64,000 nt of DNA from Dryomyza anilis (taxonomy: Eukaryota > Arthropoda > Insecta > Diptera > Dryomyzidae): contig OX638130.1 in the NCBI GenBank assembly GCA_951804985.1, positions 106,528,040-106,592,039 of the forward strand, in the 5' to 3' direction. Shown one piece after another: positions 11,945 to 22,127 of this stretch. The stretch's first letter is position 1. Every line of letters starts with the position of its first letter. A model generated the notes under the pieces. That model saw nothing but the letters and a program-made list of their open reading frames with translations, was not told the DNA's origin and searched no databases. Made by a program: the position numbers and the translations under genes.

Positions 11945-13080
11945 CAGTTTCTGATAAGGATTAATTTTTTAATATGTTAAAAGAATGACACAAGATTTGT
12001 CAGCAGGCCATTTTACATCAAAACCATTCTTCCCTGAGATAATTCCTCAAAGAATATTCTTATAAAATTATTTTGATATATAATGCTGAAAAATAAAAAG
12101 GTAGAGTGGCCCGTTGGAAGTTTTTATTTGTAGAAAAATTATCGGAGAATGAATTGTCTGAGGGAAGAATAGTCTCGAGAAGAAATTGAACTGGGTTTGA
12201 TCTGATATAAATTTTTATATTATAGAAATAAATATATTAAAATTCATAAAATTGAATAATAAACATTATTGCAGTTTCAAGATATAACTTAGAGAAAACG
12301 AAAGATATAAAAAATGTGTACTAAAAATTCGAAACTGTCTAGAAATTAAAATTTCCAACATAGAAATTTAAAGTTTTATAGTATAAAAAATACAATTATC
12401 AGATGAAAAAAAACAATCATCACTTTTCTGTAAAACCCAATTGATACGACAAAATTCAACGAAATATAGTATTTATTTTGCGCATTTTGGTTTCGATTCG
12501 TGTTTAAGTTTTTATATGCCACATAGTGAGCAAATTATTGTTATAGGAGAAAACACATTAAATCAATAGTATTTATATCTTTATATTCAATGATATTGAA
12601 ATTATTAAATTAATGGTATTAAACTTTTCAATAAATAATCAAATACTATCAAATTAATTAGAAAAATTTTCAATTAATATGAACAAAAAAATTAATAAAT
12701 ATACCATAAAATCAGCGGTTGAAGAAAAAAAGTCTCTTTAGTAATTGAAACCATTTACAAACTTCAAATTGCAATTAATTATTTATTTTTCATGATATTT
12801 ATTTTCTCGATTACACCACAGACACACGAATAACAATAATAAAAAACGACAAACTGCTGATATGTTGCTGGTTAAACCACAAATATTTATCCATTAATCA
12901 AACCATTGATTGCTAAATCACACAACAAAATGCTCATATTTCCTAGGATTCTCTGTGATTTATTGTTAATACATAATAAATGATGGAAGCACAAAATAAA
13001 AAATATATCACACAAAAAAAAAAAAGGAAATAACAAAATGCATCATAAATAATAACTCATCAAATGTCAATTCGTTGCGT
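11945..13080. other. A+T-rich noncoding DNA with a patch of 15-mer-like motif
   Basis: At 12025-12195 there are short pieces such as ATTCTTCCCTGAGA and GAATTGTCTGAGGGAAGAAT, the same unit type as in 2.5-4.2 kb and 17.5-18.7 kb. The rest (12200-13080) is A+T-rich spacer with degenerate TATT(A/C)AAT motifs. No gene. Confidence 0.5.
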
Positions 13081-13545
13081 GTAGTTAATTTCAGGCAGGC
13101 AGTCAGTCAGTCAAACACACCTGAGAAAGTGGAAAAGTATATGAGAAAGAAAAAAATAAAGACACAAAAAAAGCACTAAAAGACTTAAATAGATGACAGC
13201 GCCGCGATGGAGGGGCGGCAAAAGACTCAGCGCCATATATAATTGATACATTCTAGGTACGGCGGGCGCAGCACTTCCGGTTATTTCGCTTGATTGCTGG
13301 CAATAAATTTCATACCTTTTATGACAAACCAGCGAAAGCCACATCACAAAACTCCCAACTCGCGCCCTGCAGAACCCAACGCAGAAACACCACACTCTGT
13401 GGAGTTAATTTTGATCAAAGGTTTTTAGGTACCTCCTCCATCAGTGTTTTGACACGCTCGTAACAGAAGTGACAATCAAAATGATTTTCTACTTTGATAA
13501 AAGTAACGAGTAATTGTTGAAAGTGGTTAACAGGGTGGTCTGGTT
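13081..13545. other. G+C-richer block, candidate conserved noncoding element
   Basis: This block stands out from its surroundings by base complexity (GACAGCGCCGCGATGGAGG, TACGGCGGGCGCAGCACTTC, CTCGCGCCCTGCAGAACCC). It includes TTTTGATCAAAGG at about 13411, which contains the TCF/LEF-type core ATCAAAG, and TTTATGAC at 13317. A 94-codon minus-strand frame lacks recognisable domains. Enhancer function is a guess from composition only. Confidence 0.35.
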
Positions 13546-13787
13546 TTTAGTTCAAATTCTCTTGGTTTATTTAATTAAAAAAATTGGCTCTTAAGTTGGG
13601 TTCGTATCTGAAACACCCCATAATATACAGGGTGTTTTCTACATTTACATTTTAAAAAATATACAATTGTATATTTAATTATAACTTATACAATTTGAAA
13701 CACAGGAACACAACATATTAGATTCATTTTAAAAATTCTCAAAAGTAAATTTAGAACATAATCTGTACACCCCAACTCTAAAAACAA
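13546..13787. other. Noncoding spacer with a possible transposon terminus
   Basis: TATACAGGGTGTTTTC at about 13624 resembles the E-family terminus (TATACAGGGTATTTGG), with GAAACACCCC just upstream in the opposite sense. No further E interior is found, so this may be a relic or chance. Confidence 0.35.
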
Positions 13788-14649
13788 AACTATTCAACAA
13801 AACGAGTAAAAATGTTTGTCATGGACTTGCTATACATTAATTCTATATAATTCGCGGTTGCTCATTTTGACTGATTAGTCATTTTTTTCTATTATATAAC
13901 GTTTTTATGAAAATTGAACTCCAAATTTTAGGCTCCTTTCAGTTTTTCAACAGGGACGCTACAAAAGTAGAGCTACAGGAACAGCAAACGACGCCATATT
14001 TCTTGCCGCTCTTTTGACATTTCTCTTCAGTAAGGTTTGCCACGAATTCGAATTTCGGTAGTAAATTTTAATAATTTCGACTCGTTTGTTGGCTCGTATA
14101 TCTTTCCATCATGAAATGGCAAACCTTACTGAAGAGAAATGTCAAAAGAGCGGCAAGAAATATGGCGTCGTTTGCTGTCCCTGTCGCTCTACTTTTGTAG
14201 CGACCCTGTTGAAAAACACTAGAAAAAAAACTTTTGTAGCGCTATTATTGAAAAACTCTTTATGATTGATGCGATGTTGCATGGTATAATTACAATGTTT
14301 TTATTTCAAACATGTTAATGACTATAAAATAAAAAGATTATGATTATTGTGCTTTCAACATTATTGTTTGATAAATATGAATGTCATACGTTTGCCACAA
14401 TCATCAACAATGACTCTCACTAACATGTTGCAAATAATGATTGTTTTTCTGCGACTGTAGGTCACATCACAATTACGTGAAAATGAAAATATCCTTTAAA
14501 TAGTGTGTACTATAAAAACAAACAAAGTTTTGTTTGGCAAATTAAAATAATTGTTTTAAACAAAACAAAACTTGCGTTAAGTTTTTTTTTTTTTGTTAAA
14601 CTATTTTTCCACAGTACTATGTCCATGGCAAAAATCGTGTTGGGTAGTG
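13788..14649 (-). mobile_element. B-family element interrupted by an M MITE (B3)
   Basis: The left terminus AACTATTCAACAAAACGAG and the interior ATATAATTCGCGGTTGCT match B1. The right terminus GTGTTGGGTAGTG is followed by TA at 14650. Between them lies M1 (13941-14260) and then ~350 bp (14264-14620) that does not match the B interior, so this copy has an M insertion plus a replaced or very diverged middle. Confidence 0.65.
13941..14260 (-). mobile_element. M-family foldback MITE derived from a mariner 5' end (M1)
   Basis: The two arms are inverted copies carrying GTTTTTCAACAGGGACGCTA, AGCAAACGACGCCATATTTC and CAGTAAGGTTTGCCA. On the minus strand, the centre carries a transposase-like start (ATG at 14109 reading left), as in the copy at 50503-50842, but an extra base shifts the frame after about eight codons. 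The right end extends to GAAAAACTCTT followed by TA; the left end lacks the outermost bases. It is nested in B3. Confidence 0.8.
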
Positions 14650-14879
14650 TATAGAACTGTATAACAAATTACTCGGGGATATTAAGCACCATGCCATATA
14701 AATGCAACCAGTCAATTTTCAAACAGCACTTCAAATATACTAAAGATTTTACCACAAAACTGAACACTCGAACAATGAAGGATGGAGGTAAAATCTCAAA
14801 AAAATTAAACGCATTCAAAAGAAAAAATTAAAGTGTCGATGATTTAATTATTTTTTTAGTGTGTTTTCGTTTTTTATAT

Positions 14880-15208
14880 TTTCATTTAACGTTCGGAAAA
14901 TTTCAGAGATTCTTTTCGTCATTTTGTGAAATAATATCCGTTGTAGGTTTAGACACGAAGTTTTTGCTATCGATATCAAAAACATTTTTTTGTTTTATTT
15001 GTTAAAAAAATGTTCTATTGCCTGTTAGTCGCTCAATTTGTGCTGCCAAGTCGTTTTGGAAATTGTGATAAATTAATTTAATTGTCGCATTTAATCGTTG
15101 TGCGTAGGTGTGACTAATTGTCACAATCAAGGTGTCAATCGTTAGTTTATGTTGCATGTTTGCAGGCGCAAATTGATTCCAATTTATTAATGTTAGTATA
15201 GTTATTAT
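14880..15208. repeat. ~330-bp direct repeat, copy 1
   Basis: It begins TTTCATTTAACGTTCGG and is repeated at 16771-17105 with about half a dozen substitutions and one small indel over ~300 bp. It is compositionally ordinary, unlike the surrounding A/T repeats. It contains TATCGATATC, AATTTAATTGTCGCATTTAA and the inverted pair TGTGAC-TAATT-GTCACA. A minus-strand open frame starting MQHKLTIDTLIV is shared by both copies but ends at different points. It could be a duplicated conserved noncoding element or part of an unrecognised repeat. Confidence 0.85.
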
Positions 15209-16035
15209 TTTTATACCCTACACCTATGAGGTACAGGGTATATTAACTTTGTGCATATATTGTAACGCCCCTTAGGAGGCGTGTCCGGTATGGAAAAGTA
15301 TATATATTCTTGATCAGCATCACTACCCGAGTCCGTTTAGCCATGTCCGTCTGTCTGTCCGTCTTGCTGTCTTGCTGTCCGAATACAGAATAACTTGAGA
15401 AATACTGATCAGAATGCGATGAAATTTCGTCTCAATATATTTTAGCCAAAAATAGGAACTGAGTTTGAAAATGAGCCAAATCGGTCAACGGACACGCCCA
15501 CCTCCCATACAATTCACTTTTAAATAACTCTTTCGGAACTAATAACTCGAAAAGTATTCAAGGTATAGTTATAAAATTTAAAATGTATTATTATAATTAA
15601 CCTAAAAATATGTGGTCCAAAAATGGGCGTGATACGCCCACTTTTTTTTTCTTTATTTCCCGGGTTTTCATAGTGAAAATTTGATCCGTAAATTATTAAA
15701 ATCAAATCTGTGAAATATTAGCCTTTCAAAATTTTAAATATAGGCGTGGTCCGCCCAATTATATTTTTCAATTTTTTTTTTATTTTTTTTATACTTTTAT
15801 ATACATTTTTTAATTTATGGGGATATAAGACGTAAATTTCTGATATGTGAATAATATTCTGAGGGTGGAGAGGTTCAGCATAATTAAAAACTTTGAAATT
15901 AAGGTATGCAATTAAATATCCCACATTAATATCCCCACCAAAGGTGTAGGGTATTCCATAGTCGGGCCCGACCGACTATAAAAATCCGCCCCATGTGACC
16001 GAACTTACCCATGTGACCTAACTTTCCCAACTCGT
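15209..16035 (+). mobile_element. mini-me-like element with (GTCY)n tract, copy 1
   Basis: It starts TATACCCTACACC and contains CGGTATGGAAAAGTATATAT, TTCTTGATCAGCATCACT and then GTCCGTCTGTCTGTCC, the TA-rich plus core plus (GTCY)n layout of dipteran mini-me repeats. It also has the GGGCGTG/CGCCCAC segments common in fly repeats. It ends in GGTGTAGGGTATTCC and a hairpin (15958-15979). A tail, CCCATGTGACCTAAC, follows. Two minus-strand frames inside are not genes. Confidence 0.75.
15958..15979. other. Terminal hairpin of mini-me-like copy 1
   Basis: ATAGTCGG at 15958-15965 pairs with CCGACTAT at 15972-15979 around a 6-base loop. The same structure closes copy 2. A short hairpin near the 3' end is also typical of Helitrons, so that class should be considered. 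Confidence 0.8.
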
Positions 16036-16770
16036 TTTTATACCCTACACTAAGAGTGAAAGGGTATATTCAGTTTGGTACGCCGTTTGTAACACCCAGA
16101 AGAAAGCATCTCCGGTATGGAAAAGTATATATATTCTTGATCAGCATGACCTCCTGAGTCGATTTAGCGATGTCCGTCTGTCCGTCTGTCTGTCTGTCCG
16201 TCTGTCTGTCCGTCTGTCTGTCTGTCTGTTGAAATCCCTAAGACTTTTAAAATTGAAGAGCTAGATAAATGAAACTTATAACTTAGATTACTAATATACC
16301 TACGCTGTATGTGCGAAAAAATTGGCGAGATCGGTCCATGGTGACCTATGATCCGACCACTTATGTTCAAATACCACATATAAAATGTACATATAAAGAT
16401 CAATTTTTATGTATACGTGCTTAGGTAAACTTTGTTGGTCAAATATATATTGACATCATGCTCAAATACATGATAATAATGTTTTCCGGCGAAAAGACTT
16501 GTGGTTCACAAAAAAAAAAATCGAAATTCGGTACACCTACCCATTTGTAAATATGGGTATCAAATGAATGGAAATTCTTCAGCGATTGAATGTTTGTAGT
16601 TATTTTCAGGATTCGTATACCCTGGTGACCTATATATCACTTTGAATGGTAACCACACATATGTGTAGGGTATTTATAGTCGGCTTAGACCGACTATAAT
16701 TTTGATAATCCTAACTATCATAATTACACCTACTTTAAAATTTCCCATGTGATCTAACCTTCCCAACTGG
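16036..16770 (+). mobile_element. mini-me-like element with (GTCY)n tract, copy 2
   Basis: It starts TATACCCTACACTAAG and has the same CCGGTATGGAAAAGTATATA, TTCTTGATCAGCATGAC and a longer (GTCC/GTCT)n tract at 16170-16228. It ends with GTGTAGGGTATTTATAGTCGG and a hairpin, then the tail CCCATGTGATCTAACC. It lies head-to-tail with copy 1. The 79-codon minus-strand frame that runs through the (GTCY)n tract is an artefact. Confidence 0.78.
16675..16698. other. Terminal hairpin of mini-me-like copy 2
   Basis: TATAGTCGG at 16675-16683 pairs perfectly with CCGACTATA at 16690-16698 around the loop CTTAGA. Confidence 0.85.
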
Positions 16771-17105
16771 TTTCATTTAACGTTCGGAAAATTTCAGAGA
16801 TTCTTTTCGTCATTTTGTGAAATGATATCCGTTGTAGGTTTAGACACAAAGTTTTTGCTATCGATATCAAAAACATTTTTTTGTTTTATTTGTTAAAAAA
16901 AATGCTCTATGGCCTGTTAGTCGCTCAATTTGTGCTGCCAAGTCGTTTTGGAAATTGTGATAAATTAATTTAATTGTCGCATTTAATCGTTGTGCGTAGG
17001 TGTGACTAATTGTCACAATCAAGGTGTCAATCGTTAGTTTATGTTGCATGTTTTCAGGCGCAAATTGATTCCAATTTAGTTATTAATGTTATTATAATTA
17101 TTATT
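16771..17105. repeat. ~330-bp direct repeat, copy 2
   Basis: Near-identical to 14880-15208 in the same orientation. Differences are scattered: AATGATATCC for AATAATATCC, ACACAAAG for ACACGAAG, GCTCTATGG for GTTCTATTG, and GTTTTCAGG for GTTTGCAGG. The two mini-me-like elements fill the space between the copies. The shared minus-strand frame extends to 60 codons here (16867-17049). Confidence 0.85.
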
Positions 17106-17157
17106 TTTTTTTTATTATTTTTTTTATTATTATTTTTTTTATTATTATTATTATTGT
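17098..17157 (+). repeat. (TTA)n / poly(T) microsatellite
   Basis: An interrupted TTATTATT tract with T-runs lies directly downstream of the second 330-bp copy. At the equivalent point of copy 1 a mini-me-like element begins, so that element probably entered this tract. Confidence 0.85.
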
Positions 17158-17666
17158 AATTATTCTTAAAATTGTATAAGTTTTTAATAATACAGGCAAA
17201 TACATTTTATGTTTGCTTTTTCTAAACAGAATTTATCAATGAAAATACCATTGCCTTAATTAAAAACTACTTTTATTAATTAAAACATTAATACATAATT
17301 CATTAATACATAAAATTCAATTTGGACGATTATATCAGGTTTTATTGATATATGAGATATATTTACAAAAGTGTACAGATCACAATTAACCTATTATGCC
17401 CATTTTCTATGAAAGCGAAAGATACCAAATAAAATAGTATAACAAAGTTAGTACTAAAGTTTAAGGGTTACAGTTAATTTTTCCTCGGACATTCTTATGG
17501 CGAAATTGTCTTGGTATAGAATTGTCCTAGACATTATTCCCCGATACATTTTTTTATCAACGAGACAAGATTCCCCACTTTATTAAAAGAAAGAATTATA
17601 TTCTTATAATAATGAGAATTATTATACAAAGAAGAATTCTTGGCGATGAAATGTCTTGGAGTACAA
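17158..17666. other. A+T-rich spacer leading into satellite
   Basis: 17460-17660 holds degenerate pieces (GAATTGTCCTAGACATTATT, ATTCTTGGCGATGAAATG) that look like decayed edge units of the satellite that follows. No gene. Confidence 0.5.
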
Positions 17667-18717
17667 TTGTCTAAGGTAAAAATTGGCTTAGGAAAGCATA
17701 GCGTACTGGGACATATTGCCTGGGGTTGAATTTGTTAGCATTCAAATTCAAAGGGCTCACAATTACTAATGTCCCTATTAGGTTAGACATTATCATGACC
17801 AGATCAGAAATTGTCTAGGGTAAAAATTGCCCAGGGAAAGAATTGCATTCTGAGACATATTGCCCGGGAATGAAATTCTTCAAAAGTTTCACAACACTAG
17901 TAGAAAATGTCCCTATCAGGTTAGAAATTATCATGGCCAGATCATGAATTGTCTAGGGTAAAAATAGCCCAGGGAAAGAATTGCCCAGGGAAAGAATTGC
18001 ATTCTGGGACATATTTCCCGGGAATGAAATTCTTCAAAAGTTTTAAATTCGAAAGGTTCACAACACTAGTAGAAAATGTCCCTATCAGGTTAGACATTAT
18101 CATGACCAGATCATAAATTGTCCAGGGTAAAAATTGCCCAGGGAAAGAATTGCATTCTGGGACATATTGCCCGGGAATGAAATTCTTCAAAAGTTTCAAA
18201 TTCAAAAGCTTCACAACCCTAGTAGAAAATGTCCCTATCAGGTTAGAAATTATCATGGCCAGATCATGAATTGTCTAGGGTAAAAATTGCCCAGGGAAAG
18301 AATTGCATTCTGGGACATATTGCCCGGAAATGAAATTCTTCAAATGTTTCAAATTCAAAAGGTTCACAACCCTAGTAGAAAATTTCCCTATCAGGTTAGA
18401 AATTATCATGGCCAGATCATGAATTGTCTAGGGTAAAAATTTCCCAGGGAAAGAATTGCATTCTGGGACATATTGCCCGGAAATGAAATTCTTCAAATGT
18501 TTCAAATTCAAAAGGTTCACAACCCTAGTAGAAAATGTCCCTATCAGGTTAGAAATTATCATGGCCAGATCATGAATTGTCTAGGGTAAAAATTTCCCAG
18601 GGAAAGAATTGCATTCTGGGACATATTGTCCGGGAATGAATTTCATGGCATTCAAATTCAAAATGTTCACAATCCTAATAGAAAATGTCCCTATCAGGTT
18701 AGACATTATCATGGCCA
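17667..18717 (+). repeat. 153-bp satellite, 7 units
   Basis: Unit starts at TTGTC(T/C)(A)AGGG fall at 17667, 17811, 17949, 18118, 18271, 18424 and 18577. The last four spacings are 153 bp (one of these units is cut short by the MITE); earlier ones are 144, 138 and 169, the last including a duplicated CCCAGGGAAAGAATTG. The first part of each unit is itself built of 16-mers of the form AATTGYCYRGGGAAAG. Minus-strand frames across it are repeat translations. Confidence 0.9.
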
Positions 18718-18936
18718 CACCCAGAAAAAAATACTATATAAATAATAGTTTTTTACTATTAAAAATAGTCAATAGAATAAATTATTATTTTAATCGGAAA
18801 ATACCATTAAATACCAGAAAATATCATGACATTTCCATTGAGTTTATATGAGAAGATTTATTTTTTGTATACTGTTAAATCAATAATTGTTCTATTGACC
18901 AATTTTAATGGGATTTGAGGGAATTTTTTCTGGGTG
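18718..18936 (+). mobile_element. A-family MITE inserted in the 153-bp satellite (A4)
   Basis: CACCCAGAAAAAAATACT at the left and TTTTTTCTGGGTG at the right. The satellite unit reads TCATGGCCAGATCATG elsewhere; here it is split as TCATGGCCA / element / CAGATCATG, so the empty site is known and the duplicated dinucleotide is CA rather than TA. Confidence 0.92.
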
Positions 18937-19880
18937 CAGATCATGCAGGTCTTCTTCTGACGAGAAAAATAGTCAATAATCAGATACCGACCATGGCGCT
19001 AGACCGTTTTCTGAAAGGAAAATGTAAAGATTTAACGTTCCCTAAACAAAACACTTTACATTAACTTTTTGATTTGGGTTTGGTTAACTATGGCATTAAA
19101 AAGTTTATTTAATAACTACAAACAGAATAGAGATTGTTGCGCCAATCAACTTTTGCCCAACCAATTCGGTTCTCTCAACCGCTTAGTCAGTTGTTATTGT
19201 CCAAATAAAAAGAGTTGTAGTTTGAACTGCAACCAATTTCGAACTGTTTTAGAATAATTTAGTACAGATTTAGAACCATTAGGAGTGTGTATAGACTAAA
19301 ATTTATATTTTATAATATGGCAGTTACGCCAGCAAATTTGTAAACCATTTGTAAACCGTTGGTAGGTACAACTAACTTTTTCATTTTTCCAACCTAATGT
19401 CAAAAGAGAACAATGTAAATGTAAATTTATTTAATGAAAAATAAAATTATTCAATTAAAAATTAAGTTATCACTTTAATATGGAAATTTTTTCAGCGAAA
19501 AATTAATTTAAGTCTGTGTACACATTTGTTATTGTTAAAAACAAACTTAATTTAAACAGCAAAATGAAAGCATTTAATTGAGTTATAATTTTTATTGTAA
19601 ACTCGATATATAATGAATGTTCTTTTTTAAATTAACTGCTCAAGTATTATGTAGTTTATTTCACATATACAAAAGTGTTGTATATTAAAAAAAAAGAGAT
19701 CTGAAAAAATTTAATAATTAAATTGCAATTCAATGACATTGCGTAAATGGTTTAAAGCAGTTTAAAAAATGGCGAAAGACTATGAAAATGCAATTAAACA
19801 GAAAAATGACAGCATGTTAAATATAGCATAGAACATGGAGAAAAAACACTGTTAAAAACACTATAATTTTAAATGTGCAT
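18937..19880. other. Noncoding DNA after the satellite
   Basis: The first ~15 bases resume the satellite unit and then homology stops. 19060-19260 contains a 62-codon frame with several Cys residues and no recognisable domain. No repeat family recognised beyond this. Confidence 0.45.
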
Positions 19881-20375
19881 GTATTAATAAAACTTTACAT
19901 TTCAGAGTTTTCGCTTTTAATAACAAATAAACTTAAAATGTTAAAGTGATACTTTTAATTTTAAAAACACATTAAACTCTGGTATATAACTCTTGTATCA
20001 GACGTTTTCAAAAAATTTTAATTTAAAAGTGTTTGCTTTAAATTTAAAAAAAAAACTTTAATTTCTAAAGTGTCACTTTTAATTTTAAAGTTTTATTTTA
20101 AATTTTATTTTATTTAACACGTTTTTATTACATTAAAAAAACACACTTAAAATTCTGGTATAAAACATTTGCTAATTTAAAGTGTGTAAGTGTTTATCGT
20201 AATTAAAAACTTAAAAGTTTTTGTTTTTAATATGAATATGAAAATTAAATTTAAATTTTTGAGTGACACTGTTCATTTTTAAGTCTTATATAAAATTCTA
20301 AATTGATATTTATTACTTTTAAAATCATTTAAAACTCTGGTTTAAAGCTCTCGTTTATGCTCACAAATATTTAAA
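19880..20375 (+). repeat. Degenerate ~180-bp tandem repeat, 3 units
   Basis: The landmark CATTAAA(A)CTCTGGTATA recurs near 19970, 20146 and 20328 (176 and 182 bp apart), with AAAGTGT and TTTTAATTTTAAA blocks between. Strongly diverged, so the unit is approximate. Confidence 0.6.
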
Positions 20376-21040
20376 ATATGATATTAACTGATTACTAATT
20401 GTCTAGCTGTCTGTAATATTTAAAGTCATTCGGTGGCTTTGATTAGGAACTACGTTTAAACTAGCAGGTAGAGAAATGTTCTCATAAATCATATATTTTA
20501 CGCTTAAATTTTGCAAAAATTAATAATGATATCCAGCCAAGAATAAGTAATCATAATGATAATAAAGTTAAGTCATGTTAAAGTAAATCTTGTTTTATGT
20601 ACAATATATTCATAAGTCATGAGTAATTAAAATAGGTTATGGAATACAATTTATGATTTATTATTCATACTTTATAATTAATATTTTATAAATTGGAAAA
20701 ACTAATCCAAATAATGCAGAACAAAATGATAAATATCGTATTTGAATATATAATAAAAGTATGTAGGTATGAATATTTATCGTATTTAAAAACTAAAAAG
20801 TTTTTGCATTTAATCTCAAATGGAAAATAATTGGAATATGCTCTGGAATACAATTTATGATTTATTATTCATAATTTAAAATTAATATTTCATATATTGT
20901 GCCAATTGTGCGTAGCCTCCACATGGAAAAACAAATCCAAATAATGCAGAACAAAGTGAAAAATATGACATTTGAAAATATAATAAGTCAGTAGACGAAG
21001 GAAAAGAATATTTTAAAAAGCAAAAATACTTCACTTTAAC
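20376..21040 (+). repeat. ~205-bp degenerate direct duplication in A+T-rich DNA
   Basis: GGAATACAATTTATGATTTA and CCAAATAATGCAGAACAAA occur at 20641-20730 and again at 20846-20960, with ~24 extra bases (around GTGCGTAGCCTCC) in the second copy. The flanks are plain A+T-rich sequence. Confidence 0.7.
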
Positions 21041-21758
21041 ATATCGTCACTATCATGCCAAAGGGGCGAATGTGCAATTTTTGACATTTGCGTTTTTTTA
21101 CATTTTTGAATGTAGTTTTTCCTCAAGTATACTGTGCTAAAATCGAGTGTAGTTTTGTTGGATATATCTAGCCACAAAAGTCAAAACCAAAAGGGCGAAT
21201 TTGAAAAATTGAAAATCTTGTCATGCCAAAAGGGCGAATCTTTCCTTTTTCGACATAACTATTTATTGGTACGAGATAAAATAGTAGTGTTAATGCATTT
21301 ATTGTTTGTTTTTAAAGCACCTATCGATCTGCATCATTACTTAAAAATATTTTGCCAAACATTTTTTCCTGCAAATAACCAATGGCAAATTAATGTTTGA
21401 CAAAATATTTTTAATTAATGATGCAAATCGATAGGTGCTTCAAAAACAAACAATTAATTCCTTTACATCACTATTTTATTTTGAGCTAATAAAAAGTTAT
21501 AGCATAAAAAACAAAAATATTTGCGTTTTGGTCAGGATATAGCCTCACAAAATTCGTATTTATAATTCAGTAAATTGTCCGAATCCAAAGATATTTTATA
21601 TACGTTATAATAATTCATGAATAAACCAAAATAACAAAAAAAAAAATTGAAAAAGAACTAAAATTTTCTAATTTTTAAAGCACTTCAAACTTTAAAATTT
21701 GATTTCCCAACATTTTTAAAAATGCACATTCGCCCCTTTGGCATGACAGTGACGATAT
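21041..21758. mobile_element. C-family element with 35-bp inverted ends (C1)
   Basis: The left end is ATATCGTCACTATCATGCC followed by AAAGGGGCGAATGTGC. The right end is GCACATTCGCCCC followed by TTTGGCATGACAGTGACGAT, an almost exact inverted match. A second internal palindrome pairs GCACCTATCGATCTGCAT (~21318) with ATGCAAATCGATAGGTGC (~21420). About 715 bp, no transposase. A longer relative is at 45774-46903. Confidence 0.88.
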
Positions 21759-22034
21759 AGTCGTTCGTTGTAGAACGAAAACTCACCAAATACATTTTTA
21801 TGAAAAACTTCAATTTCGATTTTGTTGATTAATATTATAAAAAGTTATTGATGCATTTTTAAAATTGAAATATCAATTGATAGATTTACATTTTTTTATG
21901 ATGTGTTAAAAAAATTGACATCATCGATTTAAAATTGACAGATTTTTGATTTGATTTGAAAAATTTTGTGTAAATGAATATTTGTCATTTTGAAAATGTA
22001 TTTGGTGACTTTTTGTTCTACAACGACGATATAT
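21755..22034 (+). mobile_element. D-family foldback-like element (D1)
   Basis: The left end ATATAGTCGTTCGTTGTAGA and CTCACCAAATACATTTT are mirrored at the right by AAAATGTATTTGGTGACTTT and TTCTACAACGACGATAT. About 280 bp. It abuts C1 with the two termini sharing ATAT. Other copies are at 55753-56181 and 57621-57883. Confidence 0.85.
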
Positions 22035-22127
22035 GTCAGTGGAATTTCCTTTTAAATGACACATTTTTCACTATATTCACTCACTTAAATAGTTTTCTGA
22101 CTGGATGTGGTTTTTCCTAACTATGCA

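Noticed and set aside
16867..17049. 60-codon minus-strand frame shared by both 330-bp copies
   Set aside because: Looks protein-like, but the copies are nearly identical anyway, so sharing proves nothing. The end differs between copies and no family is recognised. Noted under the direct repeat.
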